NCBI RefSeq assembly: GCF_000720175.1
Contig: NZ_JOIX01000066.1
Span: forward strand, 1-40,476
Length of the DNA: 40,476 bases
Direction: 5' to 3'
From: Streptomyces sp. NRRL S-337
GTDB lineage: Bacteria; Actinomycetota; Actinomycetes; Streptomycetales; Streptomycetaceae
Shown here: positions 9,106 through 20,137 of the stretch, one piece after another
How positions within the stretch are numbered: position 1 is the stretch's first letter
Layout: every line of letters begins with the position of its first letter
The notes under the pieces: generated by a model
What the model saw: only the letters and a program-made list of their open reading frames with translations
What the model was told of the DNA's origin: nothing
The model's database searches: none
Translations under genes and position numbers: made by a program

Positions 9106-9288
9106 GCTCAAGTCCTCGCCTTCTTCAGGACTCAGGCGGTGTACCGGAGCCACCCCGGCACCGCGGGTCAGATGAAGCTGAGTTGTACGGGATGTGCACC
9201 GGGCCTGCTAGAGAAATGCGGGTCAATCATCCGTTCCCCGCCTTCCCCCCGGATCCAAGGCCTTGGTCGTACGGCCGGTCGGACGCCG

Positions 9289-9304
9289 ACAGGTATAGTC
9301 CACT
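9289..9304. promoter_or_regulatory. dre-like DasR binding site upstream of ngcE
   Basis: The 16-mer ACAGGTATAGTCCACT matches 13 of 16 positions of the known DasR operator consensus, A(C/G)TGGTCTAGACCA(C/G)T. It lies about 185 bases before the ngcE start. DasR is the GntR-family GlcNAc regulator of streptomycetes and represses chitin and GlcNAc uptake genes, so the context fits. Binding is inferred. Confidence 0.6.
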
Positions 9305-9505
9305 TCCGGCCGAAGGGGCAAGATCGAATGCAGGGTTGGCCGGGCATCTTTCCCTAGTTGAGACCTCGCGGACATGCGGCGCATCTGCCGCCGGTGGCCC
9401 GCCGGATCACCCGCGACACGACCGGCACCCCGATCGCGGCGACACCCTTGACACCAAAGTCCCCACGCACGTTACTTATCTCTGTTTATCTTGGCGTCAT
9501 TCAAC

Positions 9506-9519
9506 TGACAACGATGTCA
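9506..9519. promoter_or_regulatory. LacI-family-type operator before GH92 gene
   Basis: TGACAACGATGTCA is a near-perfect palindrome centred on CG, the pattern of LacI-family operators. It ends 20 bases before the mannosidase start codon, where a bound repressor would block transcription. No LacI gene is in the window, so the regulator would be encoded elsewhere. Confidence 0.55.
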
Positions 9520-9539
9520 ATCTGGTTGAGAGGGCTCGC

Positions 9540-12500
9540 GTGCGGATCCGACACCGGCACCGTCAGCTGCGGGACATCACCCGCCCGGCCGCCCTCACGG
9601 CGGCCGTTCTGCTCGTCCTCACCCTCCCCGGCCCGGCCCAGGCCGCGCCGCCCCACACCCCCCGCGCGGACGCGGAGTTCAGCTCCTCCTTCGAACCCGG
9701 CCAGCCCCGCCCGGACTGGACCGACACCGCCGAGACCGGACCCGACGGCAGACCCCGGGCCTCCGGGGTGAGCCCGGAGACCACTCCGGCGGCGCCCGGC
9801 ATGAGCACCCGTCCCGACACCGGCCCCACCGACTCCCCCACCGCCAAGGCCCACGCCGGCTTCACCGGAGGGCATGCGCTGCGGTACGCCGGCACCCACA
9901 CCGCCGACGGCCGCGGTTACGCGTACAACAAGATCTTCGACGTCGACGTCCCCGTCACGGCGTCAACCTCGCTCTCGTACCTGGTCTTCCCGGAGATGGC
10001 CAAAACCGATCTGTCCTACCCCGCGACCCATGTCGCGGTCGATCTGGCCTTCACCGACGGCACCTACCTCAGCGACCTGTCCGCGGTCGACCAGCACGGC
10101 GCCCCGCTGACCCCGCAGGGCCAGGCCGCGTCCAAGACCCTCTACGTCAACCAGTGGAACCACCGCACCTCACGGATCGGCGCGGTCGCCGCCGGCAAGA
10201 CCGTCGACCGGATCCTGGTCGCCTACGACGCGCCCCAGGCCCCCACCGCGGCGCCCGCCTTCCGCGGCTGGGTCGACGACATCACCCTCCGGCCCACCCC
10301 GCCGGAGAAACCGCTCGCCCATCTGTCGGACTACGCCGTCACCACCCGTGGCACCCTCTCCAGCGGCAGCTTCTCGCGCGGCAACACCTTCCCGGCCACC
10401 GCCGTCCCCAACGGCTTCAACTTCTGGACCCCGGTGACCAACGCGAACTCCGCCGACTGGCTCTACGAGTACGCGCGGAAGAACAACGCCGACAACCTGC
10501 CCACCCTCCAGGCGTTCAGCGCCAGCCACGAACCCAGCCCCTGGATGGGCGACCGGCAGACCTTCCAGGTGATGCCGTCCGTCGCGGACGGCACCCCGGA
10601 CGCCTCCCGCACCGGCCGCGCGCTGCCGTTCCACCACAGCAACGAGACCGCCCGGCCGCACTACTACGGCGTGACCTTCGACAACGGCCTCAAGACGGAG
10701 ATCACCCCGACCGACCACGCCGCGCTGATGCGCTTCACCTTCCCCGGCGACCGGGCGAGCCTGATCTTCGACAACGTCAACAACAAGGGCGGGCTGAGCC
10801 TGGACACCGACCGTGGGGTGGTCACCGGCTTCTCGGACGTCCGCAGCGGGCTGTCCGTCGGCGCCACCCGGCTCTTCGTCTACGGCGTGTTCGACGCACC
10901 GGTGACCGGCGGCGGAAGGCTGGAGGGCGGGGGCGGCAAGGACGTCACCGGTTACCTCCGCTTCCGCCCTGGCGCCGACCGGACCGTGACGATGCGGATC
11001 GCCACCTCCCTGATCAGCGTGGACCAGGCCCGGGCGAACCTGAACCGGGAGATCCCGGCCGGCACCGCCTTCGGTACCGTCGAGCAGCGGGCACAGGCGC
11101 AGTGGGACGCGCTCCTCGGCCGCATCGAGGTCCAGGGCGCCACCCGCGACCAGCTGACCACCCTCTACTCGAACCTCTACCGGCTCTACCTCTACCCCAA
11201 CTCCGGCTTCGAGCAGGTCGGTTCGCGCAGCCGCTATGCGAGCCCGTTCTCCCCGCAGACCGGCCCGGACACCCCGACCCGCACCGGATCGAAGATCGTC
11301 GACGGGCAGATCTACGTCAACAACGGCTTCTGGGACACCTATCGGACCACCTGGCCGGCCTATTCACTGCTCACCCCGCGGCGGGCCGGGAAAATGGTCG
11401 ACGGTTTCGTCCAGCAGTACAAGGACGGCGGCTGGATCTCGCGGTGGTCCTCGCCCGGATACGCCGACCTGATGACCGGTACGAGTTCCGACGTCGCCTT
11501 CGCCGACGCCTATGTCAAGGGCGTGCAGTTCGACGCCGAGACCGCCTATGCCGCCGCCGTCAAGAACGCCACGGTCGCCCCGCCCGGCTCCGGCGTCGGC
11601 CGCAAGGGCATGAACACCGCGCCCTTCCTCGGCTATACGAGCACCGACACCCATGAGGGCATGTCCTGGGCGCTGGAGGGCTGCCTCAACGACTTCGGCA
11701 TCGCCCGTATGGGCCAGGCGCTCTACGAGAAGACCAAGAAGCCCCGCTACAAGGAGGAGTCCGACTACTTCCTGGGCCGCGCCCGGAATTACGTCAGGCT
11801 CTTCGACGGCCGGATCGGCTTCTTCCAGGGCAAGGACGCCGAAGGCCACTGGCGGCTGCCCCCGGAGAAATTCGACCCCCGGGTCTGGGGCAACGACTAC
11901 ACCGAGACCAACGCCTGGACCGCCGCCTTCACCGCGCCGCAGGACACCCGGGGGCTGGCCAATCTCTACGGCGGCCGCGCCGCGCTGTCGAAGAAGCTGG
12001 ACGCCTACTTCTCCACCCCGGAAACCGCCGCCAAGGAATTCGCCGGCTCCTACGGCGGGGTGATCCACGAAATGACCGAGGCCCGCGACACCCGGATGGG
12101 CATGTACGGCCACAACAACCAGCCGTCGCACCACATCGCCTATCTCTACGACGCGGCCGGGCAGCCCTGGAAGACCCAGGAGAAGGTCCGTCAGGCGCTC
12201 TCCCGGCTCTATCTCGGCAGTGAGATCGGCCAGGGATATCCGGGCGACGAGGACAACGGCGAGATGTCCGCGTGGTACGTCTTCGGCGCGCTCGGCTTCT
12301 ACCCGCTGGTGATGGGGCAGGGCGAATACGCGGTGGGATCACCGCTGTTCCCCAAGGCCACGATCCATCTGGAGAACGGCCACGATCTCGTCATCAAGGC
12401 CCCGCACAACAACGCCCGCAACGTCTACGTCCAGGACCTCCGTGTCAACGGAAAGCCGTGGAATTCCACCGCGCTGCCGCACCGGCTGCTCGCCCGCGGC

Positions 12501-12956
12501 GGCACCCTCGAATTCACCATGGGCGACCGGCCGTCCTCCTGGGGCACCGGCCCGCACGCCGCGCCCACCTCCCTCACCAAGGACGACGAGGTGCCGGTGC
12601 CGCCGGCGGACACCACCGACCCGTCCGCCGGCCCGCTCTTCGACAACACCTCCGACACGGCGGCCCCGCTCACCGCGGCGCCGATCGACCTGCCCGGGCC
12701 GGCCCGGGTCACCTCGTACACGCTCACCTCGGCCGACCGCGGCACCGCCCCGGCCGGGTGGCGGCTGGAGGGCTCCGCGGACGGCACTCGCTGGACGGCG
12801 CTGGACCGCCGCTCCGGCGAATCGTTCGCCTGGGACCGCCAGACCCGGGTCTTCGCGCTCGCCCACCCGGCGGACTACCGGCACTACCGGCTGGTGCCGG
12901 ACGGCACCGCCACGCTCGCCGAGGTCGAGCTGCTGGGAGCGCCGGCCGGCCGGTGA
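9540..12956 (+). CDS. secreted GH92 alpha-mannosidase with C-terminal carbohydrate-binding-like domain
   Basis: Calcium-dependent exo-alpha-mannosidase family GH92, about 1138 residues, probably secreted to trim mannan or N-glycans. The GTG at 9540 follows GAGAGG. A signal peptide comes next (positively charged start, AALTAAVLLVLTLPG, cleavage near AQA). A beta-rich N-terminal domain of ~230 residues is followed by the GH92 catalytic (alpha/alpha)6 region. I see the family motifs YTETNAWTAAF, with the candidate general acid Glu near residue 789, and GDEDNGEMSAWYVFGALGFYP, with the paired Asp near 903 and 905. The C-terminal ~110 residues (DLPGPARVTSYTLTSAD onward) look like an F5/8-type discoidin domain. 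The frame is open further upstream to 9183, but without a ribosome site. Linkage (1,2/1,3/1,6) cannot be read from sequence. Confidence 0.9.
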   Translation: MRIRHRHRQLRDITRPAALTAAVLLVLTLPGPAQAAPPHTPRADAEFSSSFEPGQPRPDWTDTAETGPDGRPRASGVSPETTPAAPGMSTRPDTGPTDSPTAKAHAGFTGGHALRYAGTHTADGRGYAYNKIFDVDVPVTASTSLSYLVFPEMAKTDLSYPATHVAVDLAFTDGTYLSDLSAVDQHGAPLTPQGQAASKTLYVNQWNHRTSRIGAVAAGKTVDRILVAYDAPQAPTAAPAFRGWVDDITLRPTPPEKPLAHLSDYAVTTRGTLSSGSFSRGNTFPATAVPNGFNFWTPVTNANSADWLYEYARKNNADNLPTLQAFSASHEPSPWMGDRQTFQVMPSVADGTPDASRTGRALPFHHSNETARPHYYGVTFDNGLKTEITPTDHAALMRFTFPGDRASLIFDNVNNKGGLSLDTDRGVVTGFSDVRSGLSVGATRLFVYGVFDAPVTGGGRLEGGGGKDVTGYLRFRPGADRTVTMRIATSLISVDQARANLNREIPAGTAFGTVEQRAQAQWDALLGRIEVQGATRDQLTTLYSNLYRLYLYPNSGFEQVGSRSRYASPFSPQTGPDTPTRTGSKIVDGQIYVNNGFWDTYRTTWPAYSLLTPRRAGKMVDGFVQQYKDGGWISRWSSPGYADLMTGTSSDVAFADAYVKGVQFDAETAYAAAVKNATVAPPGSGVGRKGMNTAPFLGYTSTDTHEGMSWALEGCLNDFGIARMGQALYEKTKKPRYKEESDYFLGRARNYVRLFDGRIGFFQGKDAEGHWRLPPEKFDPRVWGNDYTETNAWTAAFTAPQDTRGLANLYGGRAALSKKLDAYFSTPETAAKEFAGSYGGVIHEMTEARDTRMGMYGHNNQPSHHIAYLYDAAGQPWKTQEKVRQALSRLYLGSEIGQGYPGDEDNGEMSAWYVFGALGFYPLVMGQGEYAVGSPLFPKATIHLENGHDLVIKAPHNNARNVYVQDLRVNGKPWNSTALPHRLLARGGTLEFTMGDRPSSWGTGPHAAPTSLTKDDEVPVPPADTTDPSAGPLFDNTSDTAAPLTAAPIDLPGPARVTSYTLTSADRGTAPAGWRLEGSADGTRWTALDRRSGESFAWDRQTRVFALAHPADYRHYRLVPDGTATLAEVELLGAPAGR

Positions 12957-12987
12957 CCGGGGGCGGTGACGCCACCGCGCCCATGCG

Positions 12988-13027
12988 GACGGGCCGCACC
13001 CCCTCGGCAGAGGGAGTGCGGCCCGTC
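12988..13027. terminator. bidirectional terminator between GH92 gene and acnA
   Basis: A 17-18 base-pair stem (GACGGGCCGCAC paired with GTGCGGCCCGTC, then CCCTC with GAGGG, one mismatch) around a GGCA loop. It lies between two convergent genes, so it can serve both. Confidence 0.85.
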
Positions 13028-13060
13028 GTGGCGCTGCTGCCGGCTTGCGGCTGCCGGGAA

Positions 13061-15826
<2,766 letters not shown>

Positions 15827-15849
15827 TCACAGGCTTTCGCCCCATCCGC

Positions 15850-15878
15850 TAAGGTGAGCCTAAGTTAGGTACGCCTTA
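15850..15878. promoter_or_regulatory. iron-box-like dyad upstream of acnA
   Basis: A 29-base dyad centred on 15864: TAAGG..G..CCTAA, one G, then TTAGG..C.CCTTA. Its left 19 bases match 15 of 19 positions of the actinobacterial IdeR/DmdR iron box (TTAGGTGAGCCTAACCTAA orientation). It lies 72-100 bases before the aconitase start. The enzyme needs iron, which makes control by the iron regulator plausible, but its direction cannot be told. Confidence 0.6.
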
Positions 15879-15909
15879 TGGGCGCGGCAGCGGTACGCCT
15901 CTCGGCAGA

Positions 15910-15927
15910 TATCTCGATGTCGAGATA
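15910..15927. promoter_or_regulatory. perfect palindrome TATCTCGA-TG-TCGAGATA upstream of acnA
   Basis: An 18-base perfect inverted repeat (8-2-8) about 135 bases before the aconitase start. Size and symmetry suit a MarR- or GntR-type dimer. I do not recognise the regulator. The gap 15779-16017 holds no gene, and the next gene upstream, the sigma factor, is on the same strand. Confidence 0.5.
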
Positions 15928-16017
15928 ACTCTAGTACATCGAGGCGGCGCGGTCATGCCCTGACTTTCTCGTGCTGCCCTCCCCGCGCGCCGCCGGGCGG
16001 GGACGGTTCCGGACGGG

Positions 16018-16911
16018 CTACGCATCCGGGGCGGCGAGCGTGAGCCGGCCAAGGCGGGCCGGGTCGGCGATCACCTCGTAGGAGGTGACCCTCTCGTCCT
16101 CGACGCGCACGGTCAGGACCAGGAGCAGGCGGCCGTGCGGTGCCACCACGATGCCCATCGTTCCGTCGACCAGCGCCGGTGCCGCGAACCGCGCGTTGCG
16201 GGCGAGCGCCACCGTCTCCTCGGCCACCGCCCGCGCGCCCCGGATCAGGGACGCGGCACCCGGCGGCAGTACGGCCGGGTCCGCCCGGCGTACGACGTCG
16301 GGGGCCAGGACCGCCAGCAGACCGCTCAGATCGCCCTCGCGGGACGCCGTGAGGAACGCCTCGACGACCTGGCGCTGCCGGGTCAGCTCGGCGGCCGGAA
16401 CCACGGGCGTGCCGCGCACCTTGCGGCGCGCCCGGCTGGCGAGCTTCTTCGTGGTGACCGGGGAGCGCTCCACGATCGGCGCGATCCGGTCGAACGGCAC
16501 GGCGAACAGATCGTGCAGGACGAACGCGACCCGCTCGGCCGGCCCCAGCGTGTCCAGGACCACGAGCAGGGCCCGGCCGACCGAGTCGACCAGGAGCGCC
16601 TCGTGCTCGGGGTCGCTCCCGTCGTCCGCCTCCCGTGCCTGGTCGGGCGGCTGTGGCCCGACCGGGTCCTCGCGCCGGGCGGTACGGGCGCGCAGCATGT
16701 CGAGGCAGACGCGGGAGACGACGGTGGTCAGCCAGGCCCCCAGGTTCTCCACGCCGTCGGCGCCGGCGCGGCCGAGCCGCAGCCAGGTCTCCTGGACCGC
16801 GTCGTCCGCCTCCCCGGACGAACCGAGCATCCGGTAGGCGACGGCCCGCAACCGGCCGCGCTGTGCCTCGAACCGTTCCGCGAGCTCCGCCAGTGCGTCC
16901 TGCCCGGCCAT
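16018..16911 (-). CDS. ECF41-like RNA polymerase sigma factor with C-terminal SnoaL-like domain (copy 1)
   Basis: Extracytoplasmic-function sigma factor, 297 residues. Region 2 is at about residues 10-85 (AYRMLGSSGEADDAVQETWLRL, ENLGAWLTTVVSRVCLDMLR). Region 4 is at about 110-165 (GPAERVAFVLHDLFAVPFD, KKLASRARRKVRG). A SnoaL-like C-terminal domain of ~120 residues follows, which in ECF41 proteins modulates activity instead of a separate anti-sigma factor. The typical C-terminal NPDKL motif appears as ADPARL, and the WLPEPL linker motif is degenerate (VGPQP). The ATG at 16911 is preceded by AGGAGAGG. It is divergent from the OYE gene across 67 bases, with a shared symmetric promoter. About half its residues resemble the second sigma factor at 18258. 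Confidence 0.9.
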   Translation of the reverse strand: MAGQDALAELAERFEAQRGRLRAVAYRMLGSSGEADDAVQETWLRLGRAGADGVENLGAWLTTVVSRVCLDMLRARTARREDPVGPQPPDQAREADDGSDPEHEALLVDSVGRALLVVLDTLGPAERVAFVLHDLFAVPFDRIAPIVERSPVTTKKLASRARRKVRGTPVVPAAELTRQRQVVEAFLTASREGDLSGLLAVLAPDVVRRADPAVLPPGAASLIRGARAVAEETVALARNARFAAPALVDGTMGIVVAPHGRLLLVLTVRVEDERVTSYEVIADPARLGRLTLAAPDA

Positions 16912-16913
16912 CG

Positions 16914-16973
16914 GTCACCTCTCCTCGTCGTGCCCCGTCACTTCCATGACGCATCCGATCCGACCGAGGTGAC
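16914..16973. promoter_or_regulatory. symmetric divergent ECF-type promoter
   Basis: Reading plus: GTCACC (16914-16919), 16 bases, then CGTC (16936-16939). Reading minus: GTCACC (16973-16968), 16 bases, then CGTC (16951-16948). The two -10-like boxes form the dyad CGTCA-N6-TGACG, and the whole 60-base arrangement is centred exactly on 16943.5. ECF41 promoters are described with a TGTCACA -35 and CGTC -10, so both the sigma gene and the OYE gene may be read by this sigma class. The GGTGAC boxes also overlap the ribosome sites of both genes, which could explain part of the symmetry. Confidence 0.55.
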
Positions 16974-16978
16974 CCTTC

Positions 16979-18160
16979 ATGACCACCACCACGACGACGA
17001 ACCCGACCGGGACGACGAACACCGCGCTTACGGGGGACCACTGCCCGACGACCGGCACGGGCCAGCCGCTCCTGCGGCGGGCGGACTTCGGGGACTTCCA
17101 GCTGCCCAACCGGGTGGTGATGGCGCCCACGACCCGGGCGCGCGCCGCCGGCCCCGGCCTCGTACCGACCGACCTGCACGCCCTGTACTACGGCCAGCGG
17201 GCCGGCGCCGGACTGATCGTCGCCGAGGGCACCTGGGTCAGCGAGCGGGCGATCGGCTTCGTCCGCGTCCCGGGCATCTACCGCGAGGCGCAGATCGCCG
17301 GGTGGCGGCAGGTCACCGACGTCGTGCACGCGCTCGGCGGCCGCATCGTGCTCCAGCTCTGGCACACCGGCGCCGCCTCGCACCCCGCCCACCTGGGCGG
17401 CGCGCTGCCCGCCGGACCGTCGGCGGTCAACCCGTACGAGCGGTCCTTCACCGCGAGCGGCTTCCAGGACACCGTCACGCCCCGCGCGATGAGCCGGACG
17501 GAGATCGCCACCACCGTCGCGGACTTCCGGACCGCCGCGCGCAACGCCCGGCGCGCCGGCTTCGACGGTGTCGAGATCGGTGCGCTCGGCTCGTTCCTGA
17601 TCGCGCAGTTCCTGAGCCCACGGCTGAACCGCCGTACCGATGCCTACGGCGCGGACCGGGCCGGCCGTCGGCGCCTGCTGCTGGAGATCATCGACGCCGT
17701 CGCGGACCCCTGGGACGGGCACTGCGTCGGCGTCCGGCTCTCGCCCTACTGGACCTCCGGGGACACGTTCACCGCGGACCCGGAGACCCTCGCCGCTTAC
17801 GACGAGCTGGTGACCGAGCTCAACCACCACCCCGTGGCGTACCTGCACCTGCGCGGGCCGGAGACCGCCGGGGCGGACCACGCCGCCGCGCCGGGCGGTC
17901 AACCCGACTTCGCCGCGTTCGCCCGCTACCGCCGGCGGTTCGACGGCCCCTTCATCGCGAATCTGGGCTTCGACCGCGACACCGGGAACGCCATCATCGA
18001 GGAGGGCACCGCCGACGCCGTGTCGTACGCCCGCCACTTCATCGCCAACCCCGACCTCGTCACCCGCTTCGCCCTGGGCCGGGAGCTGGCGGCCGGTGAC
18101 CCGTCCACGTACTACACCGGCGGCGCCCGGGGCTATGTCGACTATCCGGTCAGCGCGTGA
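16979..18160 (+). CDS. old yellow enzyme family NADH:flavin oxidoreductase
   Basis: FMN-dependent ene-reductase, 393 residues, cytoplasmic. After a Thr-rich start (MTTTTTTNPTG) comes the TIM barrel: DFQLPNRVVMAPTTRAR, LQLWHTGAASHP (Gln and His of the FMN/substrate site), RRAGFDGVEIGALGSFLIAQFLSP, and FIANPDLVTRFALG (phosphate-binding end). It would reduce activated C=C bonds; the substrate is unknown. The ATG at 16979 has GAGG nine bases upstream. ECF41 sigma factors typically sit beside and control an oxidoreductase-type gene, which this one would be. A short Met-Thr repeat at the N-terminus is unusual but probably harmless. Confidence 0.9.
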   Translation: MTTTTTTNPTGTTNTALTGDHCPTTGTGQPLLRRADFGDFQLPNRVVMAPTTRARAAGPGLVPTDLHALYYGQRAGAGLIVAEGTWVSERAIGFVRVPGIYREAQIAGWRQVTDVVHALGGRIVLQLWHTGAASHPAHLGGALPAGPSAVNPYERSFTASGFQDTVTPRAMSRTEIATTVADFRTAARNARRAGFDGVEIGALGSFLIAQFLSPRLNRRTDAYGADRAGRRRLLLEIIDAVADPWDGHCVGVRLSPYWTSGDTFTADPETLAAYDELVTELNHHPVAYLHLRGPETAGADHAAAPGGQPDFAAFARYRRRFDGPFIANLGFDRDTGNAIIEEGTADAVSYARHFIANPDLVTRFALGRELAAGDPSTYYTGGARGYVDYPVSA

Positions 18161-18193
18161 CGGCACATGACACCCTCGTGACGTGAGGTGACC

Positions 18194-18232
18194 GTCACAT
18201 CGTGCCGGTCCGCAACGTCATCCTCATGACGT
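18194..18232 (+). promoter_or_regulatory. ECF41-type promoter of second sigma gene
   Basis: GTCACA (18194-18199), 16 bases, then CGTC (18216-18219) and the dyad CGTCA-N6-TGACG (18216-18231). Box sequences, spacing and dyad match the promoter of the first sigma gene. The start codon is about 38 bases after the -10 box. Autoregulation or cross-regulation between the two sigma factors is likely. Confidence 0.6.
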
Positions 18233-18257
18233 ACCTCGACGGGGAAGCAGGAGAGCA

Positions 18258-19202
18258 ATGACCGATACCCAGTGGCTGGCGGAGCAGTTCGAGCAGAACC
18301 GGAGGCATCTGCGGGCGGTGGCCTACCGGATGCTCGGCTCGCTCAGCGAGGCGGACGACGCCGTGCAGGAGGCCTGGCTGCGGCTGAGCCGGTCCGGGGT
18401 GGACGGGGTGGAGAACCTGGGCGGCTGGCTGACCACGATCGTGGGCCGGGTCTGCCTGGACCAGCTGCGGATGCGCAAGGCGCGTCGCGAGGACCCCCTC
18501 GACACGCACGTCCCCGAGCCGATCGTGAGCTCCCCGGACCGCGTCGACCCGGAACAGGAGGTGCTGCTGGCCGACTCGGTGGGGCTCGCCCTGCTGGTCG
18601 TTCTGGAGACCCTCTCCCCCGCCGAACGGCTGGCGTTCGTGCTCCACGACATGTTCGCGATGCCCTTCGACGAGATCGCGCCGGTCATCGACCGTACGCC
18701 GGCCGCCACCCGGCAGCTCGCCAGCCGCGCCCGCCGGCGGGTCCGGGGCACGGCGCCGGCCCCGGACACCGATCCCACCCGCCAGCGGGAGGTGGTCGAC
18801 GCCTTCCTCGCCGCCTCACGCGGGGGCGACTTCGACGCGCTGCTCGCGGTGCTCGACCCGGATGTGGTGCTGCGGGCGGACGCCGGTGCCGCACCCGGCG
18901 GCATCTCGAAACTGGTCCGCGGGGCCCGGCCGGTCGTCGAACAGGCCCTGCTTTTCTCCCGGTTGGCGCTGTCCGCCCGGCCGGCCCTGGTCAACGGCGC
19001 GCCGGGGGTGGTCACGGTGCACAACGGCCGGCTCTTCTCCGTCATGGGCTTCACCATCGCGCACGGAAGGATCGTCGAGATCAACATCCTGGCCGACCTC
19101 GCGCGACTGCGGCGGCTGGACCTGACCATCCTCGACGAGGGCGATGACGCCGAGGTCACCGAGGCCGCCGAGGCCGCCGAGGCCGCCGAGGTCACCGACT
19201 GA
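18258..19202 (+). CDS. ECF41-like RNA polymerase sigma factor with SnoaL-like domain (copy 2)
   Basis: Paralogue of the factor at 16018, 314 residues. Region 2 reads AYRMLGSLSEADDAVQEAWLRL and ENLGGWLTTIVGRVCLDQLR. The linker keeps VPEPIV, close to the ECF41 WLPEP motif. Region 4 reads SPAERLAFVLHDMFAMPFDEIAP. The C-terminal SnoaL-like domain ends with ILADLARLRRLDL, in place of NPDKL. A final acidic tail repeats EAAEAAEAAE, encoded by short tandem GAGGCCGCC units, and is not typical of the family. The ATG at 18258 has AGGAGAG upstream. Tandem or near-tandem ECF41 copies flanking one oxidoreductase suggest duplication. Confidence 0.9.
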   Translation: MTDTQWLAEQFEQNRRHLRAVAYRMLGSLSEADDAVQEAWLRLSRSGVDGVENLGGWLTTIVGRVCLDQLRMRKARREDPLDTHVPEPIVSSPDRVDPEQEVLLADSVGLALLVVLETLSPAERLAFVLHDMFAMPFDEIAPVIDRTPAATRQLASRARRRVRGTAPAPDTDPTRQREVVDAFLAASRGGDFDALLAVLDPDVVLRADAGAAPGGISKLVRGARPVVEQALLFSRLALSARPALVNGAPGVVTVHNGRLFSVMGFTIAHGRIVEINILADLARLRRLDLTILDEGDDAEVTEAAEAAEAAEVTD

Positions 19203-19261
19203 CCGTGAGTGAGGCCAACCAGCCCTGGAACAAGGCTACTTGAGGAGTAGCGTGGGACGCC

Positions 19262-20137
19262 TCAGCAGTGTGGGACCGTGCCGCCGCGGGCCAGTGCGCG
19301 CAGTGCCTGCACCGCGCTCTTCAGCGTGCTGACGGGGACCAGCCGCAGCCCCGCCGGTGCGGGCTGCACCTGTGCGCACTCCTCCGCCGGCACGAGGAAG
19401 ACGCTCGCCCCGTCGCGCCGCGCCGCCTGGGTCTTGAGCGCCGCGCCACCGACCGCACCCACCGTGCCGTCGGCGTCGATCGTCCCCGTACCGGCGATGG
19501 TGCGACCGCCGGTGAGGTCGCCGCCGCTGCCGTCGCCGGCCAGCTTGTCGACGATGCCGAGCGAGAACATCAGCCCGGCGCTGGGCCCGCCCACATCGTT
19601 CAGCGTCAGCTTCACCTTCACCTGGTCCGGGTCCTTGTGCAGCAGCCCGAGCGCGGCGGCGACGGCGGACCGCTGGGAGGACTTCATGTCTGCCATGTTG
19701 TGCTGGGCAACCTGCGCATCGGACATTCCGGACGGAAACACTGCATCTTTAGGCATCACCGCACGATCCGGACGGAACCAGGCGTCGACCACCTGGCCCA
19801 GGTGGATGTCGACATGCGGCCCGGTCGCCTGGATCGCCACCATCCGCAGCTGGCCACGGGTCGTGCGCACCGGGGCACCGCTGACGGCGACGACCTCCCC
19901 GCCGCCGTGCTTCCCCAGCACGTCCGTGGTCTGCCCGGGCCGCGCCACCGAGTACGGCAGCGGCGCGAACCCCACCACGGCGAGCAGCGCCACCAGCGGC
20001 ACGACGCCGAGCGCGATCCCCCGCACACGGGCGCGGGACCGGGAACCGCCGGGAGCCGGGGCCGGCGCAGACGTCTGCGAGGGCGTCGGCGTCGGCGTTG
20101 GCGTCGGGGCTTCGTCACGGGAGGGGCGAGTGGTCAC
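19262..20137 (-). CDS. membrane-anchored S16 (Lon-like) serine protease
   Basis: About 291 residues. A Pro/Thr-rich N-terminus (PTPTPTPTPS) and Arg-rich patch precede one membrane span (GIALGVVPLVALLAVVGF). An extracytoplasmic domain follows, ending in a Lon-type proteolytic domain. The catalytic Ser is in DVGGPSAGLMFSLGI and the Lys in GGAALKTQAARRDG, the Ser-Lys dyad of family S16. YlbL-type relatives carry a PDZ domain between anchor and protease; I cannot recognise one here. The start is uncertain. I prefer the GTG at 20137, seven bases after TAGATT with no ribosome site, suggesting a leaderless mRNA; a TTG nine bases upstream is the alternative. Substrate unknown. Confidence 0.8.
   Translation of the reverse strand: MTTRPSRDEAPTPTPTPTPSQTSAPAPAPGGSRSRARVRGIALGVVPLVALLAVVGFAPLPYSVARPGQTTDVLGKHGGGEVVAVSGAPVRTTRGQLRMVAIQATGPHVDIHLGQVVDAWFRPDRAVMPKDAVFPSGMSDAQVAQHNMADMKSSQRSAVAAALGLLHKDPDQVKVKLTLNDVGGPSAGLMFSLGIVDKLAGDGSGGDLTGGRTIAGTGTIDADGTVGAVGGAALKTQAARRDGASVFLVPAEECAQVQPAPAGLRLVPVSTLKSAVQALRALARGGTVPHC

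Larger units (their letters stand above)
9106..9539. promoter_or_regulatory. divergent control region between ngcE and the GH92 gene
   Basis: A 434-base gap with no supported gene. It carries the dre-like site at 9289-9304 on the ngcE side. On the mannosidase side there is a TTGACA at 9448-9453 and the LacI-type operator at 9506-9519. A TTACTT 18 bases after the TTGACA is a passable -10 box for the mannosidase gene. Confidence 0.6.

Noticed and set aside
15953..18166. Minus-strand open frame of about 737 codons across the sigma factor and OYE genes
   Set aside because: Shadow frame; the sigma and OYE genes on either strand have full family motifs.
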